From Brachybacterium sillae (lineage in GTDB: Bacteria > Actinomycetota > Actinomycetes > Actinomycetales > Dermabacteraceae), in NCBI RefSeq assembly GCF_025028335.1, contig NZ_JAFEUW010000001.1, forward strand, positions 2,108,001 through 2,172,000: a DNA stretch of 64,000 nt, read 5' to 3'. A model generated the notes under the pieces. The model searched no databases and had not been told where the DNA came from. It worked only from the letters and a program-made list of their open reading frames with translations. This document shows, one piece after another, positions 36,267 to 45,680 of the stretch (position 1 is the first letter of the stretch; each line of letters starts with the position of its first letter). Made by a program: the position numbers and the translations under genes.

Positions 36267-36361
36267 GGAGGCGTCTGCGTCCTGGTGGGCGTCCTGGTCT
36301 TCAAAACCAGTGAGACCGAGCAGCTCGGTCTGGCGGGTTCGATTCCCGTCCGCCTCCGCCA
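36267..36361 (+). tRNA. selC: tRNA-Sec (anticodon TCA), with encoded CCA
   Basis: 95-nt tRNA with anticodon TCA at 36301-36303 in loop CTTCAAA, 6-bp D stem (GCGTCC/GGGCGT), long variable arm (AGACCGAG/CTCGGTCT) and 5-bp T stem with a G-U closing pair as in E. coli selC. Acceptor arm has seven Watson-Crick pairs (GGAGGCG/CGCCTCC); the expected eighth pair would be U-C. Discriminator G and CCA are encoded. selA begins 26 nt downstream, so tRNA and synthase are probably co-transcribed. Confidence 0.95.
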
Positions 36362-36386
36362 CATCCGACCCGACCGAGGGGGGTCC

Positions 36387-37751
36387 GTGCCCGAGTCGCC
36401 GACGTCCGCTGCACAGGACCCCCGTCGGCGGATCCCGCGGACCGACCATCTGCTGGACCTGCCCGCTGTCGTCGCGGCGTCCGCCTCCCTGGGGGAGGGG
36501 GTGGTGCGGGGTCTCGCCCGGGCCGTCCAGGACCGTGCCCGCCGCGGCGAGATCCTCCCGGAGCAGGTGGAGCCCGAGCTGCTCGCCGCCCTCGATACCC
36601 GCGGGGCGTCGTCCCTGCTGCCGGTGGTGAACGCCACCGGGGTCATCGTCCACACGAACCTGGGGCGGGCGCCGCTGTCCCCCCTCGCCCGGCAGGCGCT
36701 GCAGGACGTGGCCGGATACGCCGACGTCGAGTTCGACCTCACCACCGGGGCCCGGGGCCGCCGCGGGGCCGGTGCTCGCGCCGCCCTGCTGGTGGCCTGC
36801 CCCGCCGCGGAGGACGCCCTGGTCGTCAACAACGGTGCCGCCGCGCTGCTGCTGGCCGTCACCGCGCTCGCGGCCACCCCGGCGGGGGAGCGCCACGAGA
36901 TCGTCATCTCCCGCGGCGAACTGGTGGAGATCGGCGCCGGGTTCCGCCTGCCCGACCTGATGGAGTCCGCCGGCGCGCGTCTGCGCGAGGTCGGCACCAC
37001 CAACCGCACACACCTGGCCGATTACCGTGACGCCCTCGGGAAGGACACCGCGGCGATCCTGTCGGTCCACACCAGCAACTTCCGGGTCATCGGCTTCACC
37101 GGTGTCCCGGAGATCTCCGAGCTCTCCCGTCTCGCGCACGATGCCGGTGTCCCGCTGATCGCCGACCTCGGCTCCGGCCTACTGGCGCCTGAACCCGCCC
37201 TGCCCGGTGAACCCGACGCCACCACCGCCCTGACCGGTGGCGCGGACATCGTCCTGTGCAGCGGGGACAAGCTCCTCGGCGGCCCGCAGGCGGGGATCCT
37301 CCTGGGTCGCGCCGAGCTCATCGCACGGCTGGGCCGGCACCCCCTCGCGCGGGCCGTCCGCGCCGACAAGCTCGCCCTCGCCGCGCTCGAAGCCACCCTC
37401 ACCGGTCCCCTGCCGCCGGTGCGACGGGCCCTGCGCACCGACCCCGAGGACCTGCGCATGCGCACCGAGGCCGTCGCCGCCCGTATCCGCCGCCACACCG
37501 GACTCGAGGCGACCGTCGTTCCGCATGACGGCCGCGTCGGAGGCGGCGGTGGCGCTGAGGTCCCCCTGCCCGGCTGGGCCGTGCGGCTGCCCGGTGCTCT
37601 CGCGGCGCCGCTGCGCACCGGCCGACCCGCCGTCGTCGGCACCGTCCGGGACGGGGGCCTGCTGCTGGACCTGCGCTGCGTCCCGGAGGATCAGGAGGAG
37701 CAACTGCTGGAGGCCCTTGCCGGTGTGAGTCTGGGAGAGGAGCCCGCCTGA
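36387..37751 (+). CDS. selA: L-seryl-tRNA(Sec) selenium transferase
   Basis: SelA is the PLP enzyme that converts Ser-tRNA-Sec to Sec-tRNA-Sec with selenophosphate. The 454-residue protein has the PLP lysine K295 in SGDKLLGGPQAG, the NNGAAALLL and VGTTNRTHLADY motifs and NATGVIVHTNLGRAPLS near residue 82. The N-terminal domain (1-70) that recognises the tRNA-Sec D arm is present. GTG at 36387 has GAGGGGGG upstream; an earlier in-frame ATG falls before the tRNA. The stop overlaps the selB ATG (TGATG). Confidence 0.95.
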   Translation: MPESPTSAAQDPRRRIPRTDHLLDLPAVVAASASLGEGVVRGLARAVQDRARRGEILPEQVEPELLAALDTRGASSLLPVVNATGVIVHTNLGRAPLSPLARQALQDVAGYADVEFDLTTGARGRRGAGARAALLVACPAAEDALVVNNGAAALLLAVTALAATPAGERHEIVISRGELVEIGAGFRLPDLMESAGARLREVGTTNRTHLADYRDALGKDTAAILSVHTSNFRVIGFTGVPEISELSRLAHDAGVPLIADLGSGLLAPEPALPGEPDATTALTGGADIVLCSGDKLLGGPQAGILLGRAELIARLGRHPLARAVRADKLALAALEATLTGPLPPVRRALRTDPEDLRMRTEAVAARIRRHTGLEATVVPHDGRVGGGGGAEVPLPGWAVRLPGALAAPLRTGRPAVVGTVRDGGLLLDLRCVPEDQEEQLLEALAGVSLGEEPA

Positions 37752-39541
37752 TGCGCGTCGTCGCCACCGCCGGGCACGTGGACCACGGCAAATCCGCGCT
37801 CGTACGAGCCCTCACCGGGGTGGAACCGGACAGGTGGGAGGAGGAGCGCCGCCGCGGTCTGACCATCGACCTGGGGTTCGCCGGCACCACCCTGCCGTCG
37901 GGGGAGCAGATCTCCTTCGTCGACGTCCCCGGTCACGAACGGTTCCTCGGGAACATGCTCGCCGGTCTCGGGCCGGCACCGGTGGTGCTGTTCGTGGTCG
38001 CGGTCGACGAGGGGTGGCAGGCGCAGTCCGGTGACCACCGCGACGCGGTCGCCGCCCTCGGCATCCAGCATGGCCTGATCGTCCTCACGAAAGCGGATCT
38101 CGCGCGGCCCGACGGACCCGATGCCCTCGCCCAGGCCCGCCGCGAACTCGCCGGCACCGCTCTGGCGGATGCTCCGGCGATCCGGGTGTCGGCCCGCACA
38201 GGGGAGGGCCTGGACGACCTGCGCACCGCCCTCGACACGTTGCTCGCCTCCCTGCCTGCGCCCGATGACAGCGCCCCGGTCCGGCTGTGGGTGGATCGGG
38301 CCTTCGCCATCCGCGGCGCCGGCTGCGTGATCACGGGGACCCTGCCCGATGGCACCCTGCGCGTCGGGGATACCCTCGACCTGCTCGACGCCCACGGGCG
38401 ACCCCGCTCGGTGCAGGTGCGTGGGCTGCAGCGGGAGAACCGCGACGTCGATCAGCTGCACGGCACCTCCCGCGCCGCTGTGAACCTGCGCGGCGTCGAC
38501 GCGACGGCCGTGCACCGCGGGGACGTGCTGCTCACCCCCGGGGCCTTCGACCTGACGCGCCTGGTGGATGTGCGGGGGGTCGGCTCCGAGGACCTCACCC
38601 GGGTGCCGTCGGAGGTCAGCGTCCATGCGGGCACCGCCGCCGTCACCGCCCGGTTGCGGCCGCTCGATGCCCGCCACGCCCGCCTCACCCTGGAGCGGCC
38701 CCTGCCGCTGCGAGTGGGGGACCGGTTGGTGCTGCGCGGGACCGCGGGCAGAGCGGTCCTCGGGGGTCTCGAGGTGCTCGACGTCGACCCGCCGGAGCTG
38801 CGACGACGCGGGGCCGCGGCCCGCCGCGCCGAGGAACTCGAGGTCCGGGAGCACGGGGGTGACGTGCTCGCTGAGGTGCGCCGCCGCGGAGCCGTCGAGG
38901 AGGCGGTGCTGCAGCGCCGTGGTCTGCACATCCCGGATCCGCTGCCGGCGGGTCTGCGGCGCCTGGACGGGTTGCTGGTCGACGAGGAGGCGCTTGGCGC
39001 CTGGGCACGGACACTCCAGCGGATCGTGACCGAGCGCACCGCCGCGGATCCGCTGTGGGAGGGTCTCGCCCCCCGTGAGGCCCGCACCGCCCTCGACCTG
39101 CCCACCCCCGCGCTGCTGGACGCGGTGATCGATGTGTCGGGGGTGCGCCGGGTGGACGGACGCCTGCGTTCCGCGTCGGTCCCGACGGGCCTCGGCCCGG
39201 CGGAGGCGTCGGTGGCGCGGCTGGAGGAACGTCTGCGAGCCACCCCGTTCGCGGCTCCCGAGGCGGAGGACCTCACGGCGCTGCGGCTTGGCCCACGGGA
39301 GCTCGCCGCTGCGGAACGGCAGGGGAGGCTGTTGCGGCTGCCCGATGGCGTGGTGCTGCTGCCGACGGCCCCGGCCCTGGCCATGCGGGAGCTCGCGGCG
39401 CTGCCGCAGCCGTTCACCACCAGCCAGGCCCGGCAGGCCCTCGGCACCACACGGCGGGTGGCGATCCCGCTGCTGGAGCACCTCGACGGCCGAGGCTGGA
39501 CCCGGCGGCTCGACGGCACTCTGCGCGAGGTCGTGCGCTGA
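37751..39541 (+). CDS. selB: selenocysteine-specific elongation factor SelB
   Basis: SelB carries Sec-tRNA-Sec to ribosomes stalled at a SECIS-marked UGA. The 596-residue protein has an EF-Tu-like G domain with P-loop GHVDHGKS (8-15), switch region RGLTIDLGFA, DVPGHERF and the TKAD base motif, then beta-barrels II-III (to about 340) and a C-terminal array of winged-helix domains (about 380-596) for SECIS binding. E. coli SelB is 614 residues. It is last in the tRNA-Sec-selA-selB unit. Confidence 0.95.
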   Translation: MRVVATAGHVDHGKSALVRALTGVEPDRWEEERRRGLTIDLGFAGTTLPSGEQISFVDVPGHERFLGNMLAGLGPAPVVLFVVAVDEGWQAQSGDHRDAVAALGIQHGLIVLTKADLARPDGPDALAQARRELAGTALADAPAIRVSARTGEGLDDLRTALDTLLASLPAPDDSAPVRLWVDRAFAIRGAGCVITGTLPDGTLRVGDTLDLLDAHGRPRSVQVRGLQRENRDVDQLHGTSRAAVNLRGVDATAVHRGDVLLTPGAFDLTRLVDVRGVGSEDLTRVPSEVSVHAGTAAVTARLRPLDARHARLTLERPLPLRVGDRLVLRGTAGRAVLGGLEVLDVDPPELRRRGAAARRAEELEVREHGGDVLAEVRRRGAVEEAVLQRRGLHIPDPLPAGLRRLDGLLVDEEALGAWARTLQRIVTERTAADPLWEGLAPREARTALDLPTPALLDAVIDVSGVRRVDGRLRSASVPTGLGPAEASVARLEERLRATPFAAPEAEDLTALRLGPRELAAAERQGRLLRLPDGVVLLPTAPALAMRELAALPQPFTTSQARQALGTTRRVAIPLLEHLDGRGWTRRLDGTLREVVR

Positions 39542-39695
39542 GATCGGTGGGTGAGGGGCGGATCGCGTGCCCATCCGGGCCGTGGGCGCAGTCGACCCGT
39601 GAGCCTCTCGGGACCGTGGGCGCGCACGTTTCCTCCCCAGGGACGGGTTGTCCACCGCGGCGGTGAGCGGGATGAGCCGGTGGTGACCGGGCACC

Positions 39696-39701
39696 TAGCG
39701 T
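39696..39701 (+). promoter_or_regulatory. -10 hexamer of leaderless promoter for the WXG100-like gene
   Basis: TAGCGT, 7 nt before the ATG at 39709. Confidence 0.45.
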
Positions 39702-39708
39702 CCCGGGC

Positions 39709-41166
39709 ATGAGCACTTTCCTCGGAGCCGACACCGCCCAGCTGTACGCCCACGCCGACCGCTGCGACCACGGGTCCGCCCTGCTCAGCCAGCGCGAGCA
39801 GGCGCTGGCGGGGCATCTCACCGCATTGGAATGGTTCGGGGAGGACGCCGACCGCTTCACGGAACAGCTCTGGCAGACCGCCCGCCGTCTCGCGCAGATC
39901 GCGGAGCTGATCCTCACCCTCGGTCGTCTGCTGCGCGAGCATGCCGCACAGCAGGATGAGGCCTCCGCCCCGCAGGGTGCGGCCCCCACCCCGCAGCGCG
40001 ACTCCGGGGGCTCCGGTCAGGGGGAGACGGATGCCGGTCCCGGTGACGGCGCCGCCGGTGGGCCCGCCGCGGCGGGGAACCCCGGCACCCGCGTCGGCCC
40101 CTTCACCCTGCCCTTCGAGGTGCCCCGGATCCCCGGACAGCACCAGGAGGGCCGTGCGGAATCCTCCTCCGGGGCGTCACCCTCGGCCGAACTGCCCTGG
40201 TACTGGGAGGGCGTGGCCGGGCCGATGGTCATCCCCGAGCTGGGGCAGCGCACCGAGCGCCTGCGCTCGACACTCGAGGACATGCTGGAGAAGTCCGGGG
40301 CGTGGATCCCCGACCCGCAGGAGGTCTGGGCGCGGCCGATCGGCATCCCGGGCAGCATCCCGGGGCCGCTCGACGGAGCCCTCGGCGGGCGGGTCCATCA
40401 GGAGACCACCCTCGAGGGAGAGGCCCCCTTCGGTCTGCGCGGCGGCCTCGATGACCACGACAATCTCACCGTCGCCCTGGACGCCCGCGCTGAGGGCAGC
40501 ATCACGACCACCACCGGGATCGACCTCGGCCCCGTGCATCTGGAGGACGAGCTGACGCTCCGTGGGGAGGCGGGAGCGCATGACGGTCACACCTGGGGGC
40601 CGGACGGCATCTCCGAGGGCGGCCGGGCCGGGGCGGAGGTCGGCATCGACCGGACCCTGCGCGGTGAGCTCCGGGGCGTCGGATCAGTGGAGCTCGAGGG
40701 CAGCGGCGAGGCGACGGTGTACGGGGAGAGCTACCACCACGCCTCCCTCACCCGCGACGAGGAGGGGAACCTCAACGGCCTGAGCTTCGGGGCAGCGGGA
40801 GGGGCCGGCGCCACCGTCGACGGCTCCGCGCAACTCACCGTGCAGGACGCGAACGGCTGGCTGCACGCCAGCGGGCGTGCCGGAGCGAGCCTCGGTGAGG
40901 GTGTCGGCGGCAGCGGCTACCTCACCCTCTCCACCGACGAGGTGGCCGTCGGCCTCACGGGGGATGTCGCCCAGATGGTCGGCCTGGGCGCTGATGCCGA
41001 CCTGAGCATCCGGCCGAACCGGATCTATGACGACCTGATGCCCGGTGAGGGGGACCTCGACGACCTGCTGCGCGGCGGGATCATCCGCCCTGTCGTCGAC
41101 CCGTTCGACGCGGTGCGCACCGGCGGCGTGGAACGTGCCACCGGTGCGCACGACGCGCAGGGCTGA
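39709..41166 (+). CDS. WXG100-like N-terminal protein with Gly-rich beta-repeat body (485 aa)
   Basis: Residues 1-85 form a predicted helical hairpin with W42-F43-G44 at the turn, followed by D46-A-D48 and F50, as in WXG100 type VII secretion substrates. The start MSTF and the W42FG position are shared with the hydrolase at 58399-59982. Residues 86-180 are a Pro/Gly/Gln-rich linker. The remainder (about 225-440) is acidic and Gly-rich with alternating short strands (TVALDARAEGSITTTTG; GAAGGAGATVDGSAQLTV), suggesting an extended beta structure. There is no recognisable toxin domain at the end. No type VII core genes are in the window. Function unknown. Confidence 0.7.
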   Translation: MSTFLGADTAQLYAHADRCDHGSALLSQREQALAGHLTALEWFGEDADRFTEQLWQTARRLAQIAELILTLGRLLREHAAQQDEASAPQGAAPTPQRDSGGSGQGETDAGPGDGAAGGPAAAGNPGTRVGPFTLPFEVPRIPGQHQEGRAESSSGASPSAELPWYWEGVAGPMVIPELGQRTERLRSTLEDMLEKSGAWIPDPQEVWARPIGIPGSIPGPLDGALGGRVHQETTLEGEAPFGLRGGLDDHDNLTVALDARAEGSITTTTGIDLGPVHLEDELTLRGEAGAHDGHTWGPDGISEGGRAGAEVGIDRTLRGELRGVGSVELEGSGEATVYGESYHHASLTRDEEGNLNGLSFGAAGGAGATVDGSAQLTVQDANGWLHASGRAGASLGEGVGGSGYLTLSTDEVAVGLTGDVAQMVGLGADADLSIRPNRIYDDLMPGEGDLDDLLRGGIIRPVVDPFDAVRTGGVERATGAHDAQG

Positions 41167-41178
41167 CCGATGTGGGTC

Positions 41179-43869
41179 TCAGCCCTGCGCGGGCTGCTTG
41201 GGCGCCTTCGGAGGGGCCTCGCCGAGCTCCACGTCGGTCACCGCCACCGCGTCGCCCGCGATGAGGGTGAGGTCCTCGATCCGGCCGAGGGCCTCCAGAT
41301 CACCGCGGCCGGATTCGGCCGACTCCAGGCGGTCCTGCGGCACCGTGACGGTGACGCGCAGCAGCGGCGTGCGCTGGGAGACCTTCGCATCGGACTTCAC
41401 GCGGCGCACCACGATCGCCAGCTCCGAGAGGGTCGCGAGCACCGAGGCGTCGGTCCCGGCGGCGGCCTCGCGCAGCGGCGCGGACTGCGGCCACGGGGCG
41501 GTGTGGACGCTGCCCTCGCGCCACCACGACCACACCTCCTCCGTGGCGAACACGATCACTGGTGCGAACAGGCGCAGCAGCACCTCCAGGGCGATCGCCA
41601 GGGCGGCACGCGCGGACGCCGCGGCGGCCTCACCGGACTGGCCGTGGGCGCGTTCCTTCACCAGCTCGATGTAGTCGTCGCAGAACGTCCAGAAGAACGG
41701 CTCGGTGACCTCCAGGGCCCGGGCGTAGTCCATCTGGTCCATCGCCGCGGTGGCCTGGTCGACCACATCGGCCAGCGCGGCGAGCAGAGCCCGGTCCAGG
41801 GCCTCGGTGACGGCCGCCGGGTCGGCGGCGAGGCGGCCGGCCGGATCCGCCGCGGCGGCGCCGAACCCGAGCGCGAACTTCGAGGCGTTGAGGATCTTGA
41901 TCGCGAGGCGGCGACCGATCTTCATCTGCCCCTCATCGAAGGCGGTGTCGACGCCCTGGCGGGCACGCCCGGCCCAGTAGCGCACACCGTCGGAGCCGTG
42001 CTGCTGCAGCAGGCCGATGGGGGTCACGACGTTCCCCTTCGACTTGCTCATCTTCTTGCGGTCCGGGTCGAGGATCCAGCCGTTGATCGACGCATGCGCC
42101 CACGGCAGGGCGTCCTGCTGCAGGTGGGAGCGCACCACCGTCGCGAACAACCAGGTGCGGATGATGTCATGGCCCTGCGGACGCAGGTCCATCGGGAACA
42201 CCTTCTCGAACAGGCCGTCCGGGTCATCCCCGCGCACCGAGCCCAGCCAGTTGCCCGCCAGCTGCGGGGTCAGGGAACTGGTGGCCCAGGTATCGAGGAT
42301 GTCGGGGTCGGCGGTAAACCCGCCGGGCTGGTCACGCTGCGATTCCTCGTACCCGTCCGGGACGTCGATGGTCGGGTCCACCGGCAGTCGCTCCAGGCCG
42401 GGGGTGAGGACGGTGTCGTAGTCGGTCTCGCCGTGCTCATCGACCCCGTACCAGATCGGGAACGGGACACCGAAGAACCGCTGGCGGGAGATCAGCCAAT
42501 CCCCGGTGAGGCCCTCCACCCAGTTGCGGTACCGGGCGCGCATGTGCGCTGGGTGGAAGTCGAGCTGCTCCCCGCGGGCGATGAGCTGCTCGCGCAGGCC
42601 CTCACTCTGCTCCCCGGGGCGGCCACCGTTGGTGAGGTACCACTGGCGGGACGAGACGTACTCCAGCGGCTTGTCGCCGTTCTCGTAGAACTTCACCGGG
42701 TGGGTGATGCGGCGCGGCTCCCCGACGAGGTCCCCGGTCTCGGTGAGCATCTCCACCACGCGCTTCTGGGCGGAGAAGACGGTCAGACCCGCGAGCTCCT
42801 GGTAGCGGGTGGCTCCGTCGGTGTCGGTGATCCACGGGGCCTCCGGCACGAAGCGGCCGTCGCGGCCGATGATCGTGCGGGTCGGCAGCTGCAGCTCGCG
42901 CCACCAGATCACGTCGGTGGCGTCACCGAACGTGCAGATCATGGCGATGCCCGCACCCTTGTCGGCCTGCGCCAGCGGATGCGGGTGCACCGGCACCTCG
43001 ACCCCGAACAGCGGGGAGGTGACAGTGGTGCCGAACAGGCTCTGGTAGCGCTCGTCGTCGGGGTGGGCGACGAGGGCCACGCAGGCGGGCAGCAGCTCGG
43101 GGCGGGTGGTCTCGATGAAGACCTTCTCCCCGGAGCCGTCGGTGCGGGTGAAGCCGATGCGGTGGTATGCGCCCTCCCGTTCGCGGTCCTCCTGCTCGGC
43201 CTGGGCCACGGCGGTGCGGTAGGTGACGTCCCACATCGTGGGTGCTTCGGCCTGGTAGGCATGGCCGGTGCGCAGGTTCTCCAGGAACGCCCACTGGCTG
43301 GTGGCGCGGGAATGCGCGTTGATGGTCTGGTAGCTGTGCGACCAGTCCACCGACAGGCCCAGGGTGCGGAAGACCTCCTCGAAGGACTTCTCGTCGATCT
43401 CCGTGAGGCGCTCGCACAGTTCGATGAAGTTGCGGCGGGAGATCGGCAGCTGGTTCGCGGCCTTGGCGGACTTGTTGTCGCCACCCTCCTGGGGCGGGGT
43501 GAAATCCGGATCGTACGGCAGCGACGGGTCGCAGCGCACACCGTAGTAGTTCTGCACCCGGCGCTCCGTGGGCAGGCCGTTGTCGTCCCAGCCCAGCGGG
43601 TAGAACACGTTCTTCCCGCGCATGCGCTGGTAGCGCACGATCATGTCGGCCTGGGAGTAGCCGAACACGTGCCCGATGTGGAGGGAGCCCGAGGCCGTGG
43701 GGGGCGGGGTGTCCACCGAGAACACCTGCTCACGCGTGGTGTCGGAGTCGAAGGCGTACACCTGCTGCGCGCTCCAGGCGCGGTCCCACTTGCCCTCGAG
43801 GCCGTTGAGCGACGGCTTGTCCGGGATCGGGCTCGTTCCGGCGGATGCGGTATCGGTCATGGGGGTCAT
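41179..43869 (-). CDS. valS: valyl-tRNA synthetase
   Basis: The 896-residue class I synthetase has HIGH at 64-67 (SGSLHIGHVFGY), the GWDDNGLPTERRVQNYYGVRCDP segment in two parts typical of the actinobacterial/archaeal-like ValS, an editing (CP1) domain (about 180-400), KMSKS at 606-610 and an anticodon-binding domain from about 665. It lacks the long C-terminal coiled coil of E. coli ValS. I take the ATG at 43869; the ATG three codons later (43860) is equally possible. Convergent with the WXG100-like gene, only 12 nt between stops. Confidence 0.93.
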   Translation of the reverse strand: MTPMTDTASAGTSPIPDKPSLNGLEGKWDRAWSAQQVYAFDSDTTREQVFSVDTPPPTASGSLHIGHVFGYSQADMIVRYQRMRGKNVFYPLGWDDNGLPTERRVQNYYGVRCDPSLPYDPDFTPPQEGGDNKSAKAANQLPISRRNFIELCERLTEIDEKSFEEVFRTLGLSVDWSHSYQTINAHSRATSQWAFLENLRTGHAYQAEAPTMWDVTYRTAVAQAEQEDREREGAYHRIGFTRTDGSGEKVFIETTRPELLPACVALVAHPDDERYQSLFGTTVTSPLFGVEVPVHPHPLAQADKGAGIAMICTFGDATDVIWWRELQLPTRTIIGRDGRFVPEAPWITDTDGATRYQELAGLTVFSAQKRVVEMLTETGDLVGEPRRITHPVKFYENGDKPLEYVSSRQWYLTNGGRPGEQSEGLREQLIARGEQLDFHPAHMRARYRNWVEGLTGDWLISRQRFFGVPFPIWYGVDEHGETDYDTVLTPGLERLPVDPTIDVPDGYEESQRDQPGGFTADPDILDTWATSSLTPQLAGNWLGSVRGDDPDGLFEKVFPMDLRPQGHDIIRTWLFATVVRSHLQQDALPWAHASINGWILDPDRKKMSKSKGNVVTPIGLLQQHGSDGVRYWAGRARQGVDTAFDEGQMKIGRRLAIKILNASKFALGFGAAAADPAGRLAADPAAVTEALDRALLAALADVVDQATAAMDQMDYARALEVTEPFFWTFCDDYIELVKERAHGQSGEAAAASARAALAIALEVLLRLFAPVIVFATEEVWSWWREGSVHTAPWPQSAPLREAAAGTDASVLATLSELAIVVRRVKSDAKVSQRTPLLRVTVTVPQDRLESAESGRGDLEALGRIEDLTLIAGDAVAVTDVELGEAPPKAPKQPAQG

Positions 43870-44062
43870 TGTTCCAGGTGCGCGGCAGGCCGGTGCCCGT
43901 GCGGCGGTGGCCGTGACGGTGGGGCGGCTCACGCTTCGGGGGTTCTCGCCTCCGGCGGCACGTCTCGGCGGCACTCGCCTCAACGATGTGCCCCCGGCCG
44001 GGGGACCGCGCGGGCCGGGGGGTTTTGACGGTCGGCTCCGCGCCGTCGCGACACTCGATGCA

Positions 44063-44099
44063 CACGAGCGGCCGACCCGGGTGGGGTCGGCCGCTCGTG
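44063..44099 (-). terminator. hairpin terminator after the DoxX gene
   Basis: 16-bp perfect stem (44063-44078 with 44084-44099) and 5-nt loop. Confidence 0.75.
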
Positions 44100-44143
44100 G
44101 CGGCTCAGCGGCGACGCCGCGAGACGGTGCGTGCGGTGGTGCC

Positions 44144-44557
44144 TCAGCGGCGGGTGGAGCCGCCCAGCAGCAGCGCGGCGCCGATGGCGGCCAGCCAGGT
44201 GTCCTTGGCCAGCGGGGTGCCCTCCTGCGTCGGGCGGACGCCGTCCTTCTGGGTCATCCCCGGGGTGCGGAAGTAGGAGGAGACCAGGCCGGTGGCGAAG
44301 GTGGTCAGGGCCGCGCCGGCGATGCGGGTCGGCACGAACGGGGCCAGCAGCATGGCGCCGACGGCGATCTCACCGTAGGTGAGGAACTTGCCGAACTGCT
44401 CCGGGGTCATTTCCTTCACGATCGGCAGGCCCTTGGCAGCGGCCTCCTGGAGGTAGGTCGCAGTGCCCTCGTCCATGCCCAGCTTGCCGATGCCGGAGTT
44501 GAGGATGAACGCACCGGGAACGGCGCGGAGGATGGCGGTGGAGATGCCGAGACCCAT
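44144..44557 (-). CDS. DoxX-like small membrane protein
   Basis: The 137-residue protein has hydrophobic segments at about 5-22, 58-78, 80-97 and 118-132, the four-helix DoxX-like layout, with LRAVPGAFILNSGIGKLG at the start as in the family. A quinone-linked redox function is suspected for the family but unproven here. ATG with AAAGGA ribosome site; a good SigA-type promoter lies upstream. Confidence 0.75.
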   Translation of the reverse strand: MGLGISTAILRAVPGAFILNSGIGKLGMDEGTATYLQEAAAKGLPIVKEMTPEQFGKFLTYGEIAVGAMLLAPFVPTRIAGAALTTFATGLVSSYFRTPGMTQKDGVRPTQEGTPLAKDTWLAAIGAALLLGGSTRR

Positions 44558-44940
44558 GGGGATGTCCTTTCACGTCTGGTGGGCTGGCCGCGTGCGGCGA
44601 CCGGATGGCGCCCACTCTACGCCGAGTGGTGGAAATGTCAACTAGTCGAGGGGTCGCGGCTCTGATCCGAGTCCCCGGAAGGGTCGCGGTACTCAGGAAT
44701 GGTGTGGCGGCACATCCGGACAGTCGTGGCGAGAGAGCCTCCGACGTGTGGGGGAGATGCCCTCTGGTCCCTTCGGCCGATTTGCTACCGAAGAGTAGTC
44801 GGGTCCTGACCTGCGTGCTTACGGTGGGCCCGCCGCTCGCGAGGGCGGCAGCAGGACCTCGGGGCGGGCTGTCCCACCGGGGGAGAACCCCCGGTGCCCG
44901 CGTCGAGGAGGCACACCCCTCATCCAGTCAGGAGACCCCC
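44558..44940. other. divergent intergenic region, no gene
   Basis: 383 bp between the DoxX gene and the secreted-protein gene. It holds the DoxX promoter (44614-44641). Toward the right end the sequence CACCGGGGG-AGAA-CCCCCGGTG (44876-44897) forms a strong 9-bp hairpin in the leader of the secreted-protein gene. No open reading frame of convincing quality. Confidence 0.5.
44614..44641 (-). promoter_or_regulatory. SigA-type promoter of the DoxX gene
   Basis: On the minus strand TTGACA (44636-44641), 16-bp spacer, TAGAGT (44614-44619); about 57 nt upstream of the ATG. Confidence 0.6.
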
Positions 44941-45651
44941 ATGACGATCACCCGACGCCTGCTCCACGCCCTGGGCGGAGCCGCCCTCATCGCTGGTCTG
45001 GCGGCCGCCCCCGCGGGTGCGGAGACCACGATCGACACCTACCCCGAGACCCCGGAGATCAACCCGGACCTGCCGATCGTGCACACCGAGCACGGTTCCA
45101 GCTCCATCAAGGCCAACGTGCTGAACCCGCGCCCGGTCTGCAACCCGTGGGAGGACCACCGCACGGTCATCACCAAGGTCGCCGACAACTTCAGCCCCGT
45201 CGGCACGATCTCCACCACCAACCGGACCGATCGCCCGATCCCGCTCACCCAGGAGACCTCCAAGTCCCAAGAGATCGCGGTGAAGATCAACGGCAGCCAG
45301 ACCGAGCAGACCGACGTGAACCTCGGCGGCAGCGGGGAGAACTCCCAGGACGGCAGCACCGCAGGCGGTCAGTGGGGCATCGCCTACTCGCTCACCCGGA
45401 TGATCGGCGGGGAGGCCTCGTACTCGCTGTCCTGGAGCGTCGGGCAGACCATCGGCCCCTACGACGTTCCGGCAGGGTACACCGGGGAGGCCACCTACGG
45501 CTTCCGCACCGTGACCATGACCGGCACGCAGCAGTACTGCAAGCTCGATGGAACCTGGTCCAACCCCACCGCCTACACCGCGTTCGTGCCGATCAAGAAC
45601 GAGGTGCGCGTGAAGCTCTACGACAACCCCGCCGACTCGGCGAAGAACTGA
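44941..45651 (+). CDS. secreted beta-rich protein, candidate aerolysin-type pore former (236 aa)
   Basis: Signal peptide 1-27 (cleavage after PAGA). The mature protein is nearly all predicted beta strand. Residues 85-185 alternate small polar and hydrophobic residues (ISTTNRTDRPIPLTQETSKS, EIAVKINGSQTEQTDVNLGG, then ASYSLSWSVGQTIGPYDVPAG), with a Gly/Ser-rich turn at 129-143. This resembles the insertion region of aerolysin/ETX-MTX2 toxins, and VPAGYTGEATYGF resembles their conserved VP-x-G step. C67 and C200 could form a disulfide. AGGAGAC ribosome site. The fold is inferred by eye, and the protein may be a non-toxic member. Confidence 0.55.
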   Translation: MTITRRLLHALGGAALIAGLAAAPAGAETTIDTYPETPEINPDLPIVHTEHGSSSIKANVLNPRPVCNPWEDHRTVITKVADNFSPVGTISTTNRTDRPIPLTQETSKSQEIAVKINGSQTEQTDVNLGGSGENSQDGSTAGGQWGIAYSLTRMIGGEASYSLSWSVGQTIGPYDVPAGYTGEATYGFRTVTMTGTQQYCKLDGTWSNPTAYTAFVPIKNEVRVKLYDNPADSAKN

Positions 45652-45680
45652 CCGCCCCGCCGAGGTCAGAGGCCGTGACT

